Assembly: GCF_004000945.1 (NCBI RefSeq)
Contig: NZ_BIMF01000003.1
Location: 62,001 to 126,000, forward strand
Length of the DNA: 64,000 nucleotides
Reading direction: 5' to 3'
Source: Paenibacillus lautus NBRC 15380
GTDB taxonomy: Bacteria > Bacillota > Bacilli > Paenibacillales > Paenibacillaceae
This document shows positions 44,247-53,263 of this stretch, piece by piece. The notes under the pieces are model-generated. The model made no database searches. It was not told where the DNA came from and saw only the letters and a list, made by a program, of their open reading frames with translations. Numbering within the stretch: position 1 is the first letter of the stretch; each line of letters starts with the position of its first letter. A program made the translations under genes and the position numbers.

Positions 44247-45146
44247 CTAAAATATTCTGTAATTGGCGAACTTGGATGCCAGGGCGTAGGACGTCACGAT
44301 AAAGACGAACGAGATCAGGGATTTGAACAAGCCGATCGCCGTGGCCACCCCATACTGGGCACCCTGCATGCCGATCCGGTAAATAAACGTATCCAGAATG
44401 TCCCCGCTCTCATAGACCTGCGGGCTGTACAAGTTGAACACCTGGTCAAAACCGGCATTCAGCACATTCCCAAGCGAGAGGGTCGCCAGCAAAATAATGA
44501 TCGGCATCATGCCGGGAAGCGTGATGTGCCAGGTCTGTTTCCAGCGGTTTGCGCCATCCACCGTAGCCGCTTCATACAGGGAAGGATTGATGGAGGTTAA
44601 CGCAGCCAAATAGACGATGGTGCTAAAGCCGAATTCCTTCCAGATGTCCGTTATGACGAGGGTATAAGGAAACCATTGGTTGCTGCCCAGGAAAAAAATC
44701 GGCTCGATGCCGAACCAGCCCAATACTTGGTTCACGATCCCGTTTGTCGGCGACAAAATGTCGATAAAAATTCCCCCGAGGATGACCCACGATAAAAAAT
44801 GCGGCAAATATACGAGCGTCTGCACGCCCCGTTTGATCAGCTCGTTCCTCAGCTCATTCAGCAGCAGCGAAACCAGGATCGGCACGACCAATCCCCCGAT
44901 GATTTTCATGAAAGCGATAAACACCGTATTCCAAATGATTTGGCTGGTTTCCGGCAAATCGAACACATAACGGAAATTGTCCAGCCCAATCCAATCCGAG
45001 CCGAAAAGGCCTTTGAACGGAACGAATTTCTGAAAGGCCATGGCGATGCCGATCATCGGCCAATAGCTGTAGATCAGCACGATGACGATGCCGGGCAAGA
45101 TCATCAGATGAAGCGGCCACTGCCGCCGAAACTTATTGCTTAACAT
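44247..45146 (-). CDS. carbohydrate ABC transporter permease (LplB-type)
   Basis: About 299 residues from the ATG at 45146 with AGGAGG upstream. Six membrane segments; EAA loop EAATVDGANRWKQTWHITLP. Together with the LplC-type protein it forms the heterodimeric pore. The ATPase is not encoded here; Lpl systems usually share one common MsmX-type ATPase encoded elsewhere. Confidence 0.93.
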   Translation of the reverse strand: MLSNKFRRQWPLHLMILPGIVIVLIYSYWPMIGIAMAFQKFVPFKGLFGSDWIGLDNFRYVFDLPETSQIIWNTVFIAFMKIIGGLVVPILVSLLLNELRNELIKRGVQTLVYLPHFLSWVILGGIFIDILSPTNGIVNQVLGWFGIEPIFFLGSNQWFPYTLVITDIWKEFGFSTIVYLAALTSINPSLYEAATVDGANRWKQTWHITLPGMMPIIILLATLSLGNVLNAGFDQVFNLYSPQVYESGDILDTFIYRIGMQGAQYGVATAIGLFKSLISFVFIVTSYALASKFANYRIF

Positions 45147-45206
45147 GGCGATCCTCCTGTCTGTCAATGTATATCCCATTCGCCTTCAGCAGGTGGTGAA
45201 AAGAGA

Positions 45207-45240
45207 ACAGGGGCGGGTGTCAGAAACCTCCCTCCCCTGT
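45207..45240 (-). terminator. attenuator-like hairpin between binding protein and permeases
   Basis: On the minus strand ACAGGGGAGGG pairs with CCCGCCCCTGT (one A/G mismatch), followed by a T-rich stretch. It lies after the binding-protein stop and before the permease genes, so it probably lets only part of transcription through, giving more binding protein than permease. Confidence 0.6.
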
Positions 45241-45258
45241 GCCCGTTACCCGAACTCC

Positions 45259-46941
45259 TTATCTGGCGGCCTTCCATGCATTAACTTCTTCGGTAATCTT
45301 GTCGCCGCCGAGCTTCTTCCAATTGGCCACGAACTCATCAAAGGCGTCGATGCTTGCCTCGCCCAAAATGATTTTGATGAACGTTTCCTGCTCCAGCCGG
45401 TCGAGCGTCGCTTTTTTGTCGGCCATGGTCTCGGTCGGAGCGCCGACATAACCGTTCGAGATGACTTTGTCCGCATCGTTCAAATCGCGAAGCTGCTTCA
45501 TGGAGCCTTCCGGCCCATTGGCGGCATAGCCGGACCAGCCCATCGGATTGTTGCCTGCGAGATATTCCTGGAACTCCTTGAACATGATCTTCGTTTCGGC
45601 GCTGGTGATGTCCGCGTCGCTTTCGGATTCCAGCGCTTTGGCCAGCTCCTCCTGCCGGATCAGGTCTTTGTTCGGATTGACAACCTCAACCAGCGAATAT
45701 TTGTTCACCCCGATGGATACGCCGTCTTCGATGATTTGGCCGTACTTGTCAAATTCCGCATTGTCGCTGTACAGCTTCTCATAATACTGGTTAGCCAGCT
45801 TGACGATGACCTCGGGATGCTCGTACCCCTTTTTGACCACGTAATATTGGGATACGGCAAAAGGCATCTGCACCGTCGCCGGACCGCCATCCAAAGACGG
45901 GATCGGGTAGGACTTCCAATTCACCGATTCATCTTCTTTCACCATGTCCCAGAAAGGCCATGCCGGATACCAGCTCGGTCCGATCAGCATGCCGATTTTG
46001 TGGGTGGTCACGGATTCAAAGACCTTGACGGTATCCTTTACGCCGAACTCCGGATCGATCAGCTTGTTCTTGAACATGTCCTGCAGCTTGGCCAGCGCTT
46101 CCTTCATCTCCGGCTGAATGCTGCCGAACTTCAATTGTCCCTCTGCGTCTTCGGTCCAAATTTGCGGGAAACCGCCGAAGCCGTTAAAGAATCCTACTGA
46201 AGAGCTGTTTAATCCGATATCCTTGGTCAGCGCAAGTCCATAAGTATCGGCCTTGCCGTTCCCGTCCGGATCCTGCTTGGCAAACGCCTCCGCAATGGCC
46301 ACAAGGTCATCCATCGTGTTCGGTTCAGGCAGATTCAGCTTCTTCATCCAATCCTCCCGGACCCACAGCAGCGGAGCCGAGCCGCCGATGACCGGCTGGG
46401 TGGACGGGATCGCCAACAGCTTGCCGTCAAACGTCGCGGAAGGGAGCGCGTTTTTCTCGATCTCCATGACCTGCTTCAGGTCATCGCTGGCGTAATTCTC
46501 GAAAGCGGGCGTCAAGTCCGCCAATTGCCCGGCGTCCGCAAGCTGGCGCAGCTGCTCCGGCGTCACCTGCATGATATCCGGGAGGTCATTCGAAGCAATC
46601 GCGATATTCATTTTGGATTCATACTGCTCCTGGCCCGTCACCACCCATTTATAGTTGAGGTTGATGCCCATTTCCTTATATAGGTCGGTCCACACGTTGT
46701 TTTTAATATCCTGTCCGGACGGGAACTTCACTTCTTCTCCCACAAACCGGACGGCATCCAGCTGAATGGGGGGATCATACTTGCCGAACGGGTCGCCCGG
46801 CTCCAAGGCCGAGGCTTCGCTATCGGCGGATGAACCAGGCGCGCTGTTTCCGCCTTCTTCCCCTTTGCTGCAAGCGCTTAAAATAAACACGAAAGCCAGC
46901 ATACTGATCCACAATACGGACAAGATCTTATTTCTCTTCAT
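45259..46941 (-). CDS. extracellular sugar-binding lipoprotein (LipO-like)
   Basis: 560 residues with AAGGAGG upstream. Lipobox FILSAC (Cys24); then a Ser/Gly/Glu-rich linker and the two-lobed periplasmic-binding-protein fold (e.g. LYKEMGINLNYKWVV, VTPEQLRQLADAGQLADLTP). It captures an oligosaccharide outside the cell and delivers it to the permeases at 45146 and 44229. The length (over 500 residues) is usual for Paenibacillus Lpl-type systems. The two-component pair just upstream is the probable regulator. Confidence 0.93.
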   Translation of the reverse strand: MKRNKILSVLWISMLAFVFILSACSKGEEGGNSAPGSSADSEASALEPGDPFGKYDPPIQLDAVRFVGEEVKFPSGQDIKNNVWTDLYKEMGINLNYKWVVTGQEQYESKMNIAIASNDLPDIMQVTPEQLRQLADAGQLADLTPAFENYASDDLKQVMEIEKNALPSATFDGKLLAIPSTQPVIGGSAPLLWVREDWMKKLNLPEPNTMDDLVAIAEAFAKQDPDGNGKADTYGLALTKDIGLNSSSVGFFNGFGGFPQIWTEDAEGQLKFGSIQPEMKEALAKLQDMFKNKLIDPEFGVKDTVKVFESVTTHKIGMLIGPSWYPAWPFWDMVKEDESVNWKSYPIPSLDGGPATVQMPFAVSQYYVVKKGYEHPEVIVKLANQYYEKLYSDNAEFDKYGQIIEDGVSIGVNKYSLVEVVNPNKDLIRQEELAKALESESDADITSAETKIMFKEFQEYLAGNNPMGWSGYAANGPEGSMKQLRDLNDADKVISNGYVGAPTETMADKKATLDRLEQETFIKIILGEASIDAFDEFVANWKKLGGDKITEEVNAWKAAR

Positions 46942-46990
46942 GTTTGCGACCTCCTTGAATTCGATGTTTGTTTAGAGTATAAGGGAACAA

Positions 46991-47018
46991 AAAAAGAGCT
47001 ATCTACTCCAAGCTCTTT
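46991..47018 (-). terminator. terminator of the AraC response-regulator gene
   Basis: On the minus strand AAAGAGCT pairs with AGCTCTTT and is followed by more T. It separates the regulator genes from the importer operon, which therefore has its own promoter or is reached by read-through. Confidence 0.8.
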
Positions 47019-47035
47019 ACTTTGATATCTTCTCT

Positions 47036-48727
47036 TTACATGTTGTGAAGTTCTCTGTATTCCTGCGGCGTCAAATGGGTGGTTTTTTTGAAAAAGCGGT
47101 AAAAATACGGCGGAGAACTGAAGCCCACCGCAGCGGCGATGACATGGATTTTGTCCGTGGTCTCCTTCAGCAGCTGCTTCGCTTTGGCCAGCCGTGCCGC
47201 ATTGATCGACTCGGACAGCCCCTCCCCGGTCACTTGTTTATACAATCTGGACAAATACGAAGGGTTGTGTCCCACGGCCTCCCCGATTTGCGTCAAGGAC
47301 AGGTCGCCGCTTAAGTGATCCTCGATATACCGTTGAACTTTGGCGATCACCTCATGCTGCTGATCCTGCTTCCCCTGCTCTCTCCGGTTGAAGATGATGT
47401 CCGCCAGCCTTTCGAAATATTCGGCTGCCTCCGTCCAGGAATCATGCTCCTCCAGATGAGTCAATGTAATATAATCCACCGCCCCTTCCCCTTCCACGTT
47501 CTGGCAGAGAGCTTCCATATCCACCAGGGACGGCATCATTACGGACACCAGGCCGTAATATACCTCCATCTTCAGCAAATATTCAATCTCCGGCGGGAAG
47601 GAAGAGGTATCGGTCACCTCCTGGAACAGCTGCATGAATTCCTCCCGGTCCCCATTGTCAAGACAGCCGCGTAGCAGCTCCATCCGCTTCAGATGCGAGC
47701 GAGAGCGCCGCACAAAATTCCCAATACGATCCGGGCGGTTGCGCTCGCCGGTTTCGGTCAGCAGAGATTCGTGGCCGATCCCGAGGCCGCTGTCCAGCAG
47801 CTGCTTCAGCCCTTCGAATTTGTCCGGCAGCCGCTCCCAATCGACCCATTCGCCAGCCATGGCAAACGAAGTCTTCAATTTCAGAAGCGTTTTGCAAACG
47901 TCCTGAATTTGTTCCAGCATCCCGTGAACAAAACGCCGGACCCGTTCGGCCGCCGGACTTTGAACCTCCTCCGGATGCTCCTCCCCCTCCTCTTTGCGCT
48001 GCAAAATCCAGATCATCTTGGCCCTGCCGAACTCCACGGCCATGCCGTCTGTCATCGGGCCGAGCAGCTCGCCGATGATGTTCTGGACCGCGTACAGCAT
48101 CAGCGATTGGGCCGATGGACTTTCTTGCCTTTGCCAGCCGTCCAGCCTGCATAACAGCAGAAGGCAAGGCTTGCCGGGATCCAGCTTCATCTCCAGCTCC
48201 GCAAAGCGCTGCTCCAACTCCTCTCGCCGAATATGTCCAGGTGCTTTTTGCATCAGGTCCAGAACGTACTGCTGCTGTAAAAACGGCAGCGCCATGCTCA
48301 TAGTGTCCCTCGCTTTGGCAATCAGACTGCCCTCTTCCATCTCCTGGTCAAGCAGCTCCACGGTTTTCTCGATTGCGCTCAGCACGGCATCGTTACCCTC
48401 GGCCTTAAGAACGTAATCGACGCTTCCTTGCCGGGTGGCCTCCTGGATATAAGAAAAGTCGTCGTATCCGGTCAAAAAAATCACTTTGCAATGGGGCCAC
48501 TGCCTGGATATTTCCTTCTGCAGGGCAAGACCGTTTAACCCCGGCATTTTGATATCTGACAAAACGATGTCCATTTTCGCACGTTTAAGCCAGCCCAAGG
48601 CTTCCGAAGAGGAATAAGCCTTATACACCTCAAGCTTGAGAAATTCCGCGCCAAGGCACAATTCCTCAAGCCCGTTCACGATAAAAGGTTCGTCATCCAC
48701 AATTAGTATTCTGTACCTGCTCTTCAT
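47036..48727 (-). CDS. AraC-type response regulator (YesN-like)
   Basis: 563 residues. Receiver domain ~1-125 with IVDDE and phospho-acceptor D58 (IVLSDIKMPG); a ~300-residue middle region; AraC-type double helix-turn-helix ~455-560 (LTQIGEAVGHNPSYLSRLYK, IHVIAAAVGFSSPPYFYRFF). Phosphorylated by the kinase it overlaps at 48693, it should activate the importer genes downstream. Very typical of Paenibacillus sugar-uptake loci. Confidence 0.94.
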   Translation of the reverse strand: MKSRYRILIVDDEPFIVNGLEELCLGAEFLKLEVYKAYSSSEALGWLKRAKMDIVLSDIKMPGLNGLALQKEISRQWPHCKVIFLTGYDDFSYIQEATRQGSVDYVLKAEGNDAVLSAIEKTVELLDQEMEEGSLIAKARDTMSMALPFLQQQYVLDLMQKAPGHIRREELEQRFAELEMKLDPGKPCLLLLCRLDGWQRQESPSAQSLMLYAVQNIIGELLGPMTDGMAVEFGRAKMIWILQRKEEGEEHPEEVQSPAAERVRRFVHGMLEQIQDVCKTLLKLKTSFAMAGEWVDWERLPDKFEGLKQLLDSGLGIGHESLLTETGERNRPDRIGNFVRRSRSHLKRMELLRGCLDNGDREEFMQLFQEVTDTSSFPPEIEYLLKMEVYYGLVSVMMPSLVDMEALCQNVEGEGAVDYITLTHLEEHDSWTEAAEYFERLADIIFNRREQGKQDQQHEVIAKVQRYIEDHLSGDLSLTQIGEAVGHNPSYLSRLYKQVTGEGLSESINAARLAKAKQLLKETTDKIHVIAAAVGFSSPPYFYRFFKKTTHLTPQEYRELHNM

Positions 48728-50498
48728 TCATCTCGCTCCTTTCTTGCTTTGGCAGTGTCATATCGATTCTCAAACCGCCTAATCGGCTTCTCGAAAAGGC
48801 CAATCCACCCGCAGGCCCGAATTTTAATCGAAGGCGTCGATGCACGTTGGATAAACCCGTGATCTCTCCTTTCACGTCCGAATTCGCGATCATGGATTGC
48901 AGGTTCCGCAGCTTTTCGTCCGTCAACGTCTCCCCGTTATCCTCCACGATGATATGCAGGACATGCCGCTCAGCGACCATGGTCACCCGGATTTGCCCAT
49001 CCGCTTCCTTCTCCTCAAGTCCGTGCTCGTATGCATTTTCGATTAAGGGCTGCAGGATGAGCAGCGGAACGTCCAGTTGCTCCCAATCACCGGGGATGTC
49101 ATTCCAATAAGCCGATATCCGGTTATGGAAACGGATGGACTGAATGTCCACGTAAGCCTTGGCATGCCCCACTTCAGCCTTCAACGAAACTTCGTCGGCT
49201 GCGTTGCGGGTGATGAACCTGAAGTATTCCCCCAAATGCCTCGTAAAACGAACGATATTCTCGTAATCCTGCATCTCTCCCATCTGATGGAGCGTAAAGA
49301 AGCTGTTATATAAAAAATGGGGGTTGATCTGGGATTGGAGCTGCTTCAGCTCGGAACGCTGCGAGCGGATTTTCTGCTCAAACACTTCGTGGATCAGTAC
49401 CTGCAGGCGCTTCACCATATGGTTAAACTGCTCGTACAGATAGTGGAACTCGTCATAATGCTTATGGCGCAGCTCCACCCGGGGACTGTCGAAATCGATG
49501 TTGCGGAATGCCCTCACCATCCGCTGAAGCGGCTGATGAATTCGGCTGTAAATCCAGCCCGAGAACAGAATAACCACCAGCAGGGAGAAGCCCGACAGTC
49601 CGAAAAAGATCATGCGGTATTTCCCGAGCGGGCCCAGAAATTCGGCTTCAGGCACATACACCACCAGGTCGGCATTCAAAAAGGCGGAGCGCTCCACGCT
49701 AACCCAATAGTTGGCCCCATCCGCCTTTACCTTCGTGTTGTAGGGAAGCTTTGAAAACTCGGTGCTTGTTAGCGCTTCCAAGTCAATGTGCTCGGCCAAC
49801 CGGGGACCGATGCCGCCTCCGTCCTCCTGAGTCAGGACCCAGCTGTTGTCGACGCCGATGAGAACGGCGCCCCCGTCCCCCGTTGCCAGCTGCAGGAGCG
49901 CCGTTTGCATTTTCGGAACGGAGAGCTCCGCCGCAATCGCAAAATTAGGCGGGTGACCGTTTCGCAATCGTTCCGGGTATACCATACCCAGCAGAAGCTT
50001 GTTCTTCCATTCAAAAATGACCCGATCGGGATGCTCCTCAAGCGCCTTCATCTGTTCCGGCGGCATGGCTCCTTCGTACGACACCTGCTCAATCGTTTTC
50101 TCAATCAGCGGAATATACGTTTTGGCCTCCTGAACGTATTGATTGGAGCTTTGCAGCAGCCTCATTTTGCCCTGAAGGCGGTTGATCGCCTGAAAATATT
50201 CGGAACGGCTCATGGCGGGCGCGATGGTGCTTAGCTTTTGCAGGTCGGAGTCCTGCGACAAATCATTCATCAGCAGCACCGTTGATCGCAGCTCCTGCTC
50301 CAGCGTGCGCATGAAAAAATTAGTCCTCGCATTCAATGACTGGGTAATTTCCTGCTCCACGCTCGCAAGCCCGGACTCGTTCATGTACAAGGCAGCGGCG
50401 TAAACCGGCAAAATGGCCAACAAAAAGCCGGCCACGATTTTGGGATAAATCGATTTGAACCACAGCAGCTTCATCGTTTGCCTCCACTTCGTTACCAT
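48693..50498 (-). CDS. sensor histidine kinase (YesM-type)
   Basis: About 601 residues from the ATG at 50498 (AGGAGA upstream); the reading to 50585 is not supported. TM1 ~20-38, an extracellular sensor region ~40-290, TM2 ~295-318 and HAMP are followed by the His-kinase domain with H394 in QSQINPHFLYNSFF and an ATPase domain with ENAYEHGLEEK and VEDNG. It senses a sugar or the loaded binding protein at the surface. It overlaps the response-regulator gene by 35 bases. Confidence 0.93.
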   Translation of the reverse strand: MVTKWRQTMKLLWFKSIYPKIVAGFLLAILPVYAAALYMNESGLASVEQEITQSLNARTNFFMRTLEQELRSTVLLMNDLSQDSDLQKLSTIAPAMSRSEYFQAINRLQGKMRLLQSSNQYVQEAKTYIPLIEKTIEQVSYEGAMPPEQMKALEEHPDRVIFEWKNKLLLGMVYPERLRNGHPPNFAIAAELSVPKMQTALLQLATGDGGAVLIGVDNSWVLTQEDGGGIGPRLAEHIDLEALTSTEFSKLPYNTKVKADGANYWVSVERSAFLNADLVVYVPEAEFLGPLGKYRMIFFGLSGFSLLVVILFSGWIYSRIHQPLQRMVRAFRNIDFDSPRVELRHKHYDEFHYLYEQFNHMVKRLQVLIHEVFEQKIRSQRSELKQLQSQINPHFLYNSFFTLHQMGEMQDYENIVRFTRHLGEYFRFITRNAADEVSLKAEVGHAKAYVDIQSIRFHNRISAYWNDIPGDWEQLDVPLLILQPLIENAYEHGLEEKEADGQIRVTMVAERHVLHIIVEDNGETLTDEKLRNLQSMIANSDVKGEITGLSNVHRRLRLKFGPAGGLAFSRSRLGGLRIDMTLPKQERSEMNEEQVQNTNCG

Positions 50499-50577
50499 GA
50501 TCGCTTCTCCTAACCGATGAACAGAATGAAAACGGACAATAACGGTTATGCCTCTTTTCACGACTGGTTGGCCCGGC

Positions 50578-50673
50578 TTAAGCAAGGAATGCCATCATCT
50601 TCAGCACATCCGCTTTCACCGGGTTGTACCAATCGTTAAGATTCTTTATGTTTGGGGAGGACGGACCGGTTAG
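50578..50673 (-). pseudogene. possible C-terminal remnant of a lost gene
   Basis: Just after the GH3 stop, another frame reads LTGPSSPNIKNLNDWYNPVK, then ADVLKMMAFLA and a stop at 50578. It is composed like a real helical C-terminus and has no start or ribosome site of its own, so it may be the end of a deleted neighbour. This is a weak call and could be chance. Confidence 0.3.
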
Positions 50674-52961
50674 CCTTGCACCATCAAGCTTGCGATCTCT
50701 CCTCTCGTCGAGTCGGGACCGACCTGAATGCGGAACTCGCCGGGCTCCACCACCGGCTTCAGGTCAAGGCCGATCAATTCCAGCTGCTCGCTGCCGATGG
50801 TGAACGTTACTTCCTGCGTCTCCCCGGCCTTCAGGAACACCTTGCGGAACCCTTTCAACGCCTTCTCGGGACGGGTAACGGAGGCGGCCAGATCCGAGAC
50901 ATACAGCTGAACGACTTCCGCGCCGTCCCGTGCTCCCGCGTTGGTCACGTCGATCCGGACCGTGGCTTGGCCGCCTATGGGGACGACGGCCGGCTCGACC
51001 GTCAGACGGCCGTAGCGGAATTCCGTATAGCTTAAGCCGAAGCCGAACGGATACCGCGGCGCAAGATCCGTCTCCAGATAACGCTTGCCCCGGGTCCGTC
51101 TGGCATTGTAAGGGATCGGCAGCTGGCCAACCTCCTTCGGAATGGACAGCGGCAGACGGCCGGACGGGTTGATATCGCCAAACAGCATGTCCGCGATCGC
51201 GTTGCCTCCCTCCTGACCGGGATACCAAGCTTCGATGATCGCCGGAATAAACTCGTCGATCCACGGCTCCGTAATCGGCCGTCCGTTGATATAAACGACG
51301 ATCACCGGCTTGCCGAGCTTATGGAGCTCCTGCAGCAGCTCCAGCTGCACGCCCATCAGCGTCAGGGTCGAGCGGTCAATCCCTTCCCCGCATTCCATAT
51401 CGCTCCCGGCATCCCCGCTCACGACCGAGGCACCGGTTCTCAGATCAATGGTGCCCTCCCCGAAATCCCGTGCGCTGGAGCCGCCAAGCACCATCACGAT
51501 GACATCAGCTTGCTCGGCGCACGCCAGCGCCCGAGGGAAGCCTTCCCTTGAATTGCCTTGAATGCGACAGCCCGGGGCATACAGAACGCGGCTGTCTCCC
51601 AGCCGTCGGCGGATGCCGTTCAGCACCGTTACGATCTGCCCCGGCGGCTGAGGGGAGGTATAATCGCCAAGCTGATGGTACGGCGCATGGGCGTTGGGGC
51701 CAATGACGGCAATGGTTCCGCTGCTCGTATCCAGGGGCAGCAGGTTCCCCTCGTTCTTCAGGAGCACGATGCCTTCAGCCGCAGCCTGGTAGGCCAGTGC
51801 GATATGCTCTTTGCAGCCGATGACCTGCTCTGCCCAGGCTGGATTCACATAAGGCCGATCGAAGAGACCCAGACGAAACTTCAGTTCCAACACGCGGCCG
51901 GCTGCCTGATTCAGATCGTTCTCGGTGATCAGCCCTTGCTCCAGCGCTTGGTGAAGATGTGCCCGGAACATGGTCCCGGACATCTCCATGTCGACACCAG
52001 CCTTCAGCGACTGGGCTGCCGCTTCCATGCCGGTTCCGGCCGTATTGTGACCGCATGCCAACATATCGATAGCGCCGCAATCGGTAATGACGAAGCCGCC
52101 AAAACCCCACGCCTCGCGAAGAACGTCTTGCAGCAGGTACCGACTGGACGTGCAAGGGACTCCGTCGATTTCGTTATAGGCCGTCATGACCGACAAGGCA
52201 CCCGCTTCAACGGCCTTGCGGAACGGCAGCAGATCGATTTCGTGAAGCTCCCGAAGCCCCATGTGAACGGGGGCTCCGTTGCGTCCCCCTTCGGAAGCGC
52301 CGTACCCTGCGAAATGCTTCAGCGTAGCCAGCAGGCTGGTATGCGAATCAAGGCGTTCGCCTTGCAGTCCCTGCACGGCGGCAACCGCGAATTCGGCCAC
52401 CAAATGGGGGTCTTCGCCGAACGTTTCTTCGGTACGGCCCCAGTGGGGATCGCGTACCACATCCAACACCGGCGAATAGGTGGCCGCTCCCCCCTGAGCT
52501 CTTGTCTCGGCGGCAACGGCCCGGCTTATTCTGCGGAACAGCTCCGTGTTCCAGGTGCTGCCGATGGTGAGCGGTACGGGAAACACCGTTGCCCCGATTG
52601 CCATATGTCCGTGGGAGCATTCTTCCCCGAACAGAATCGGAACCCCTAGCCTCGAGTGCTCCATCGCGTAACGCTGAATCGCATTAACCGCTTCCGCCCC
52701 TTCCCGCGGGGACAGTCCGTTTGCCAGCGTCACCCCGGTCCACGGATCGGCCCGCAGCGTACCGTACAAAGAACCGATTCCTCCCTCCGCAAGCTGCGAC
52801 TTGAATTCCTCGGTAAGCTTGATCGTACCGTCGTCGTTCCTTATGTAAGCCTTCCAGCCGAACGGCTGGATCAGCTGTCCGATTTTCTCCTCCGCCGTCA
52901 TCCGCTCCAGCAAGTCCTCGACCCGCCGCGAAACCGGCCATGCAGCATCCTTGTAGTCCAT
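50670..52961 (-). CDS. glycoside hydrolase family 3 beta-glycosidase
   Basis: About 763 residues from the ATG at 52961 (AAAGGG upstream). N-terminal TIM-barrel domain with KHFAGYGASEGGRN and the nucleophile Asp294 in GFVITDCGAID; the second alpha/beta domain (~400-600) includes VIVMVLGGSSARDFGEG, and a C-terminal FnIII-like domain (~650-760) follows. No signal peptide, so it probably cleaves imported oligosaccharides inside the cell; beta-glucosidase or beta-xylosidase are likely, fine specificity unknown. It lies ~170 bases before the kinase gene on the same strand. Confidence 0.93.
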   Translation of the reverse strand: MDYKDAAWPVSRRVEDLLERMTAEEKIGQLIQPFGWKAYIRNDDGTIKLTEEFKSQLAEGGIGSLYGTLRADPWTGVTLANGLSPREGAEAVNAIQRYAMEHSRLGVPILFGEECSHGHMAIGATVFPVPLTIGSTWNTELFRRISRAVAAETRAQGGAATYSPVLDVVRDPHWGRTEETFGEDPHLVAEFAVAAVQGLQGERLDSHTSLLATLKHFAGYGASEGGRNGAPVHMGLRELHEIDLLPFRKAVEAGALSVMTAYNEIDGVPCTSSRYLLQDVLREAWGFGGFVITDCGAIDMLACGHNTAGTGMEAAAQSLKAGVDMEMSGTMFRAHLHQALEQGLITENDLNQAAGRVLELKFRLGLFDRPYVNPAWAEQVIGCKEHIALAYQAAAEGIVLLKNEGNLLPLDTSSGTIAVIGPNAHAPYHQLGDYTSPQPPGQIVTVLNGIRRRLGDSRVLYAPGCRIQGNSREGFPRALACAEQADVIVMVLGGSSARDFGEGTIDLRTGASVVSGDAGSDMECGEGIDRSTLTLMGVQLELLQELHKLGKPVIVVYINGRPITEPWIDEFIPAIIEAWYPGQEGGNAIADMLFGDINPSGRLPLSIPKEVGQLPIPYNARRTRGKRYLETDLAPRYPFGFGLSYTEFRYGRLTVEPAVVPIGGQATVRIDVTNAGARDGAEVVQLYVSDLAASVTRPEKALKGFRKVFLKAGETQEVTFTIGSEQLELIGLDLKPVVEPGEFRIQVGPDSTRGEIASLMVQG

Positions 52962-53263
52962 AGCGCGCACACCCTTTCTTTTTGTTAAAAGCGTTCAAAT
53001 GGATGACATGCTAACCGTTAATTGGAATGTTCCCACATCCTATTGGGGCTCTGGTTTAGGCTCTTCCCCATCGGATTCAAACGCCACATAGCCCAAGCAG
53101 CAGCCCTTCCGACGTTCCCGATGGAAGAAAAAGGTTCCCCGGCACGATCCGATCGGCCGGAGAACCTCCCTCTATGCGTATCGTGCAGAAGGCGACGCCG
53201 CACCGTGACTATCCAGGTCAACAGCAAGAACCCTCTTCCAACCGTTTGAGAGGCGAGTACGCC
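52962..53263. other. gap between two glycosidase genes
   Basis: About 300 bases holding the terminator at 53131-53168 and, presumably, the GH3 promoter. I see no gene. A weak cre-like box (TTTGAACGCTTTTA on the minus strand) lies ~25 bases before the GH3 start but has three mismatches. Confidence 0.55.
53131..53168 (-). terminator. terminator of the GH29/GH-A operon
   Basis: On the minus strand AGGTTCTCCGGC pairs with GCCGGGGAACCT (one mismatch), followed by a T run; ~95 bases after the stop at 53264. Confidence 0.8.

Noticed and set aside
45136..46200. 354-residue open frame opposite the binding protein
   Set aside because: Shadow in GC-rich coding DNA; composition lacks any domain and the opposite strand is a clear lipoprotein.
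51558..52649. 363-residue open frame opposite GH3
   Set aside because: Shadow frame; GH3 motifs lie on the other strand.
52970..53010. cre-like box before GH3
   Set aside because: Three mismatches to the catabolite-control consensus; kept only as a remark.
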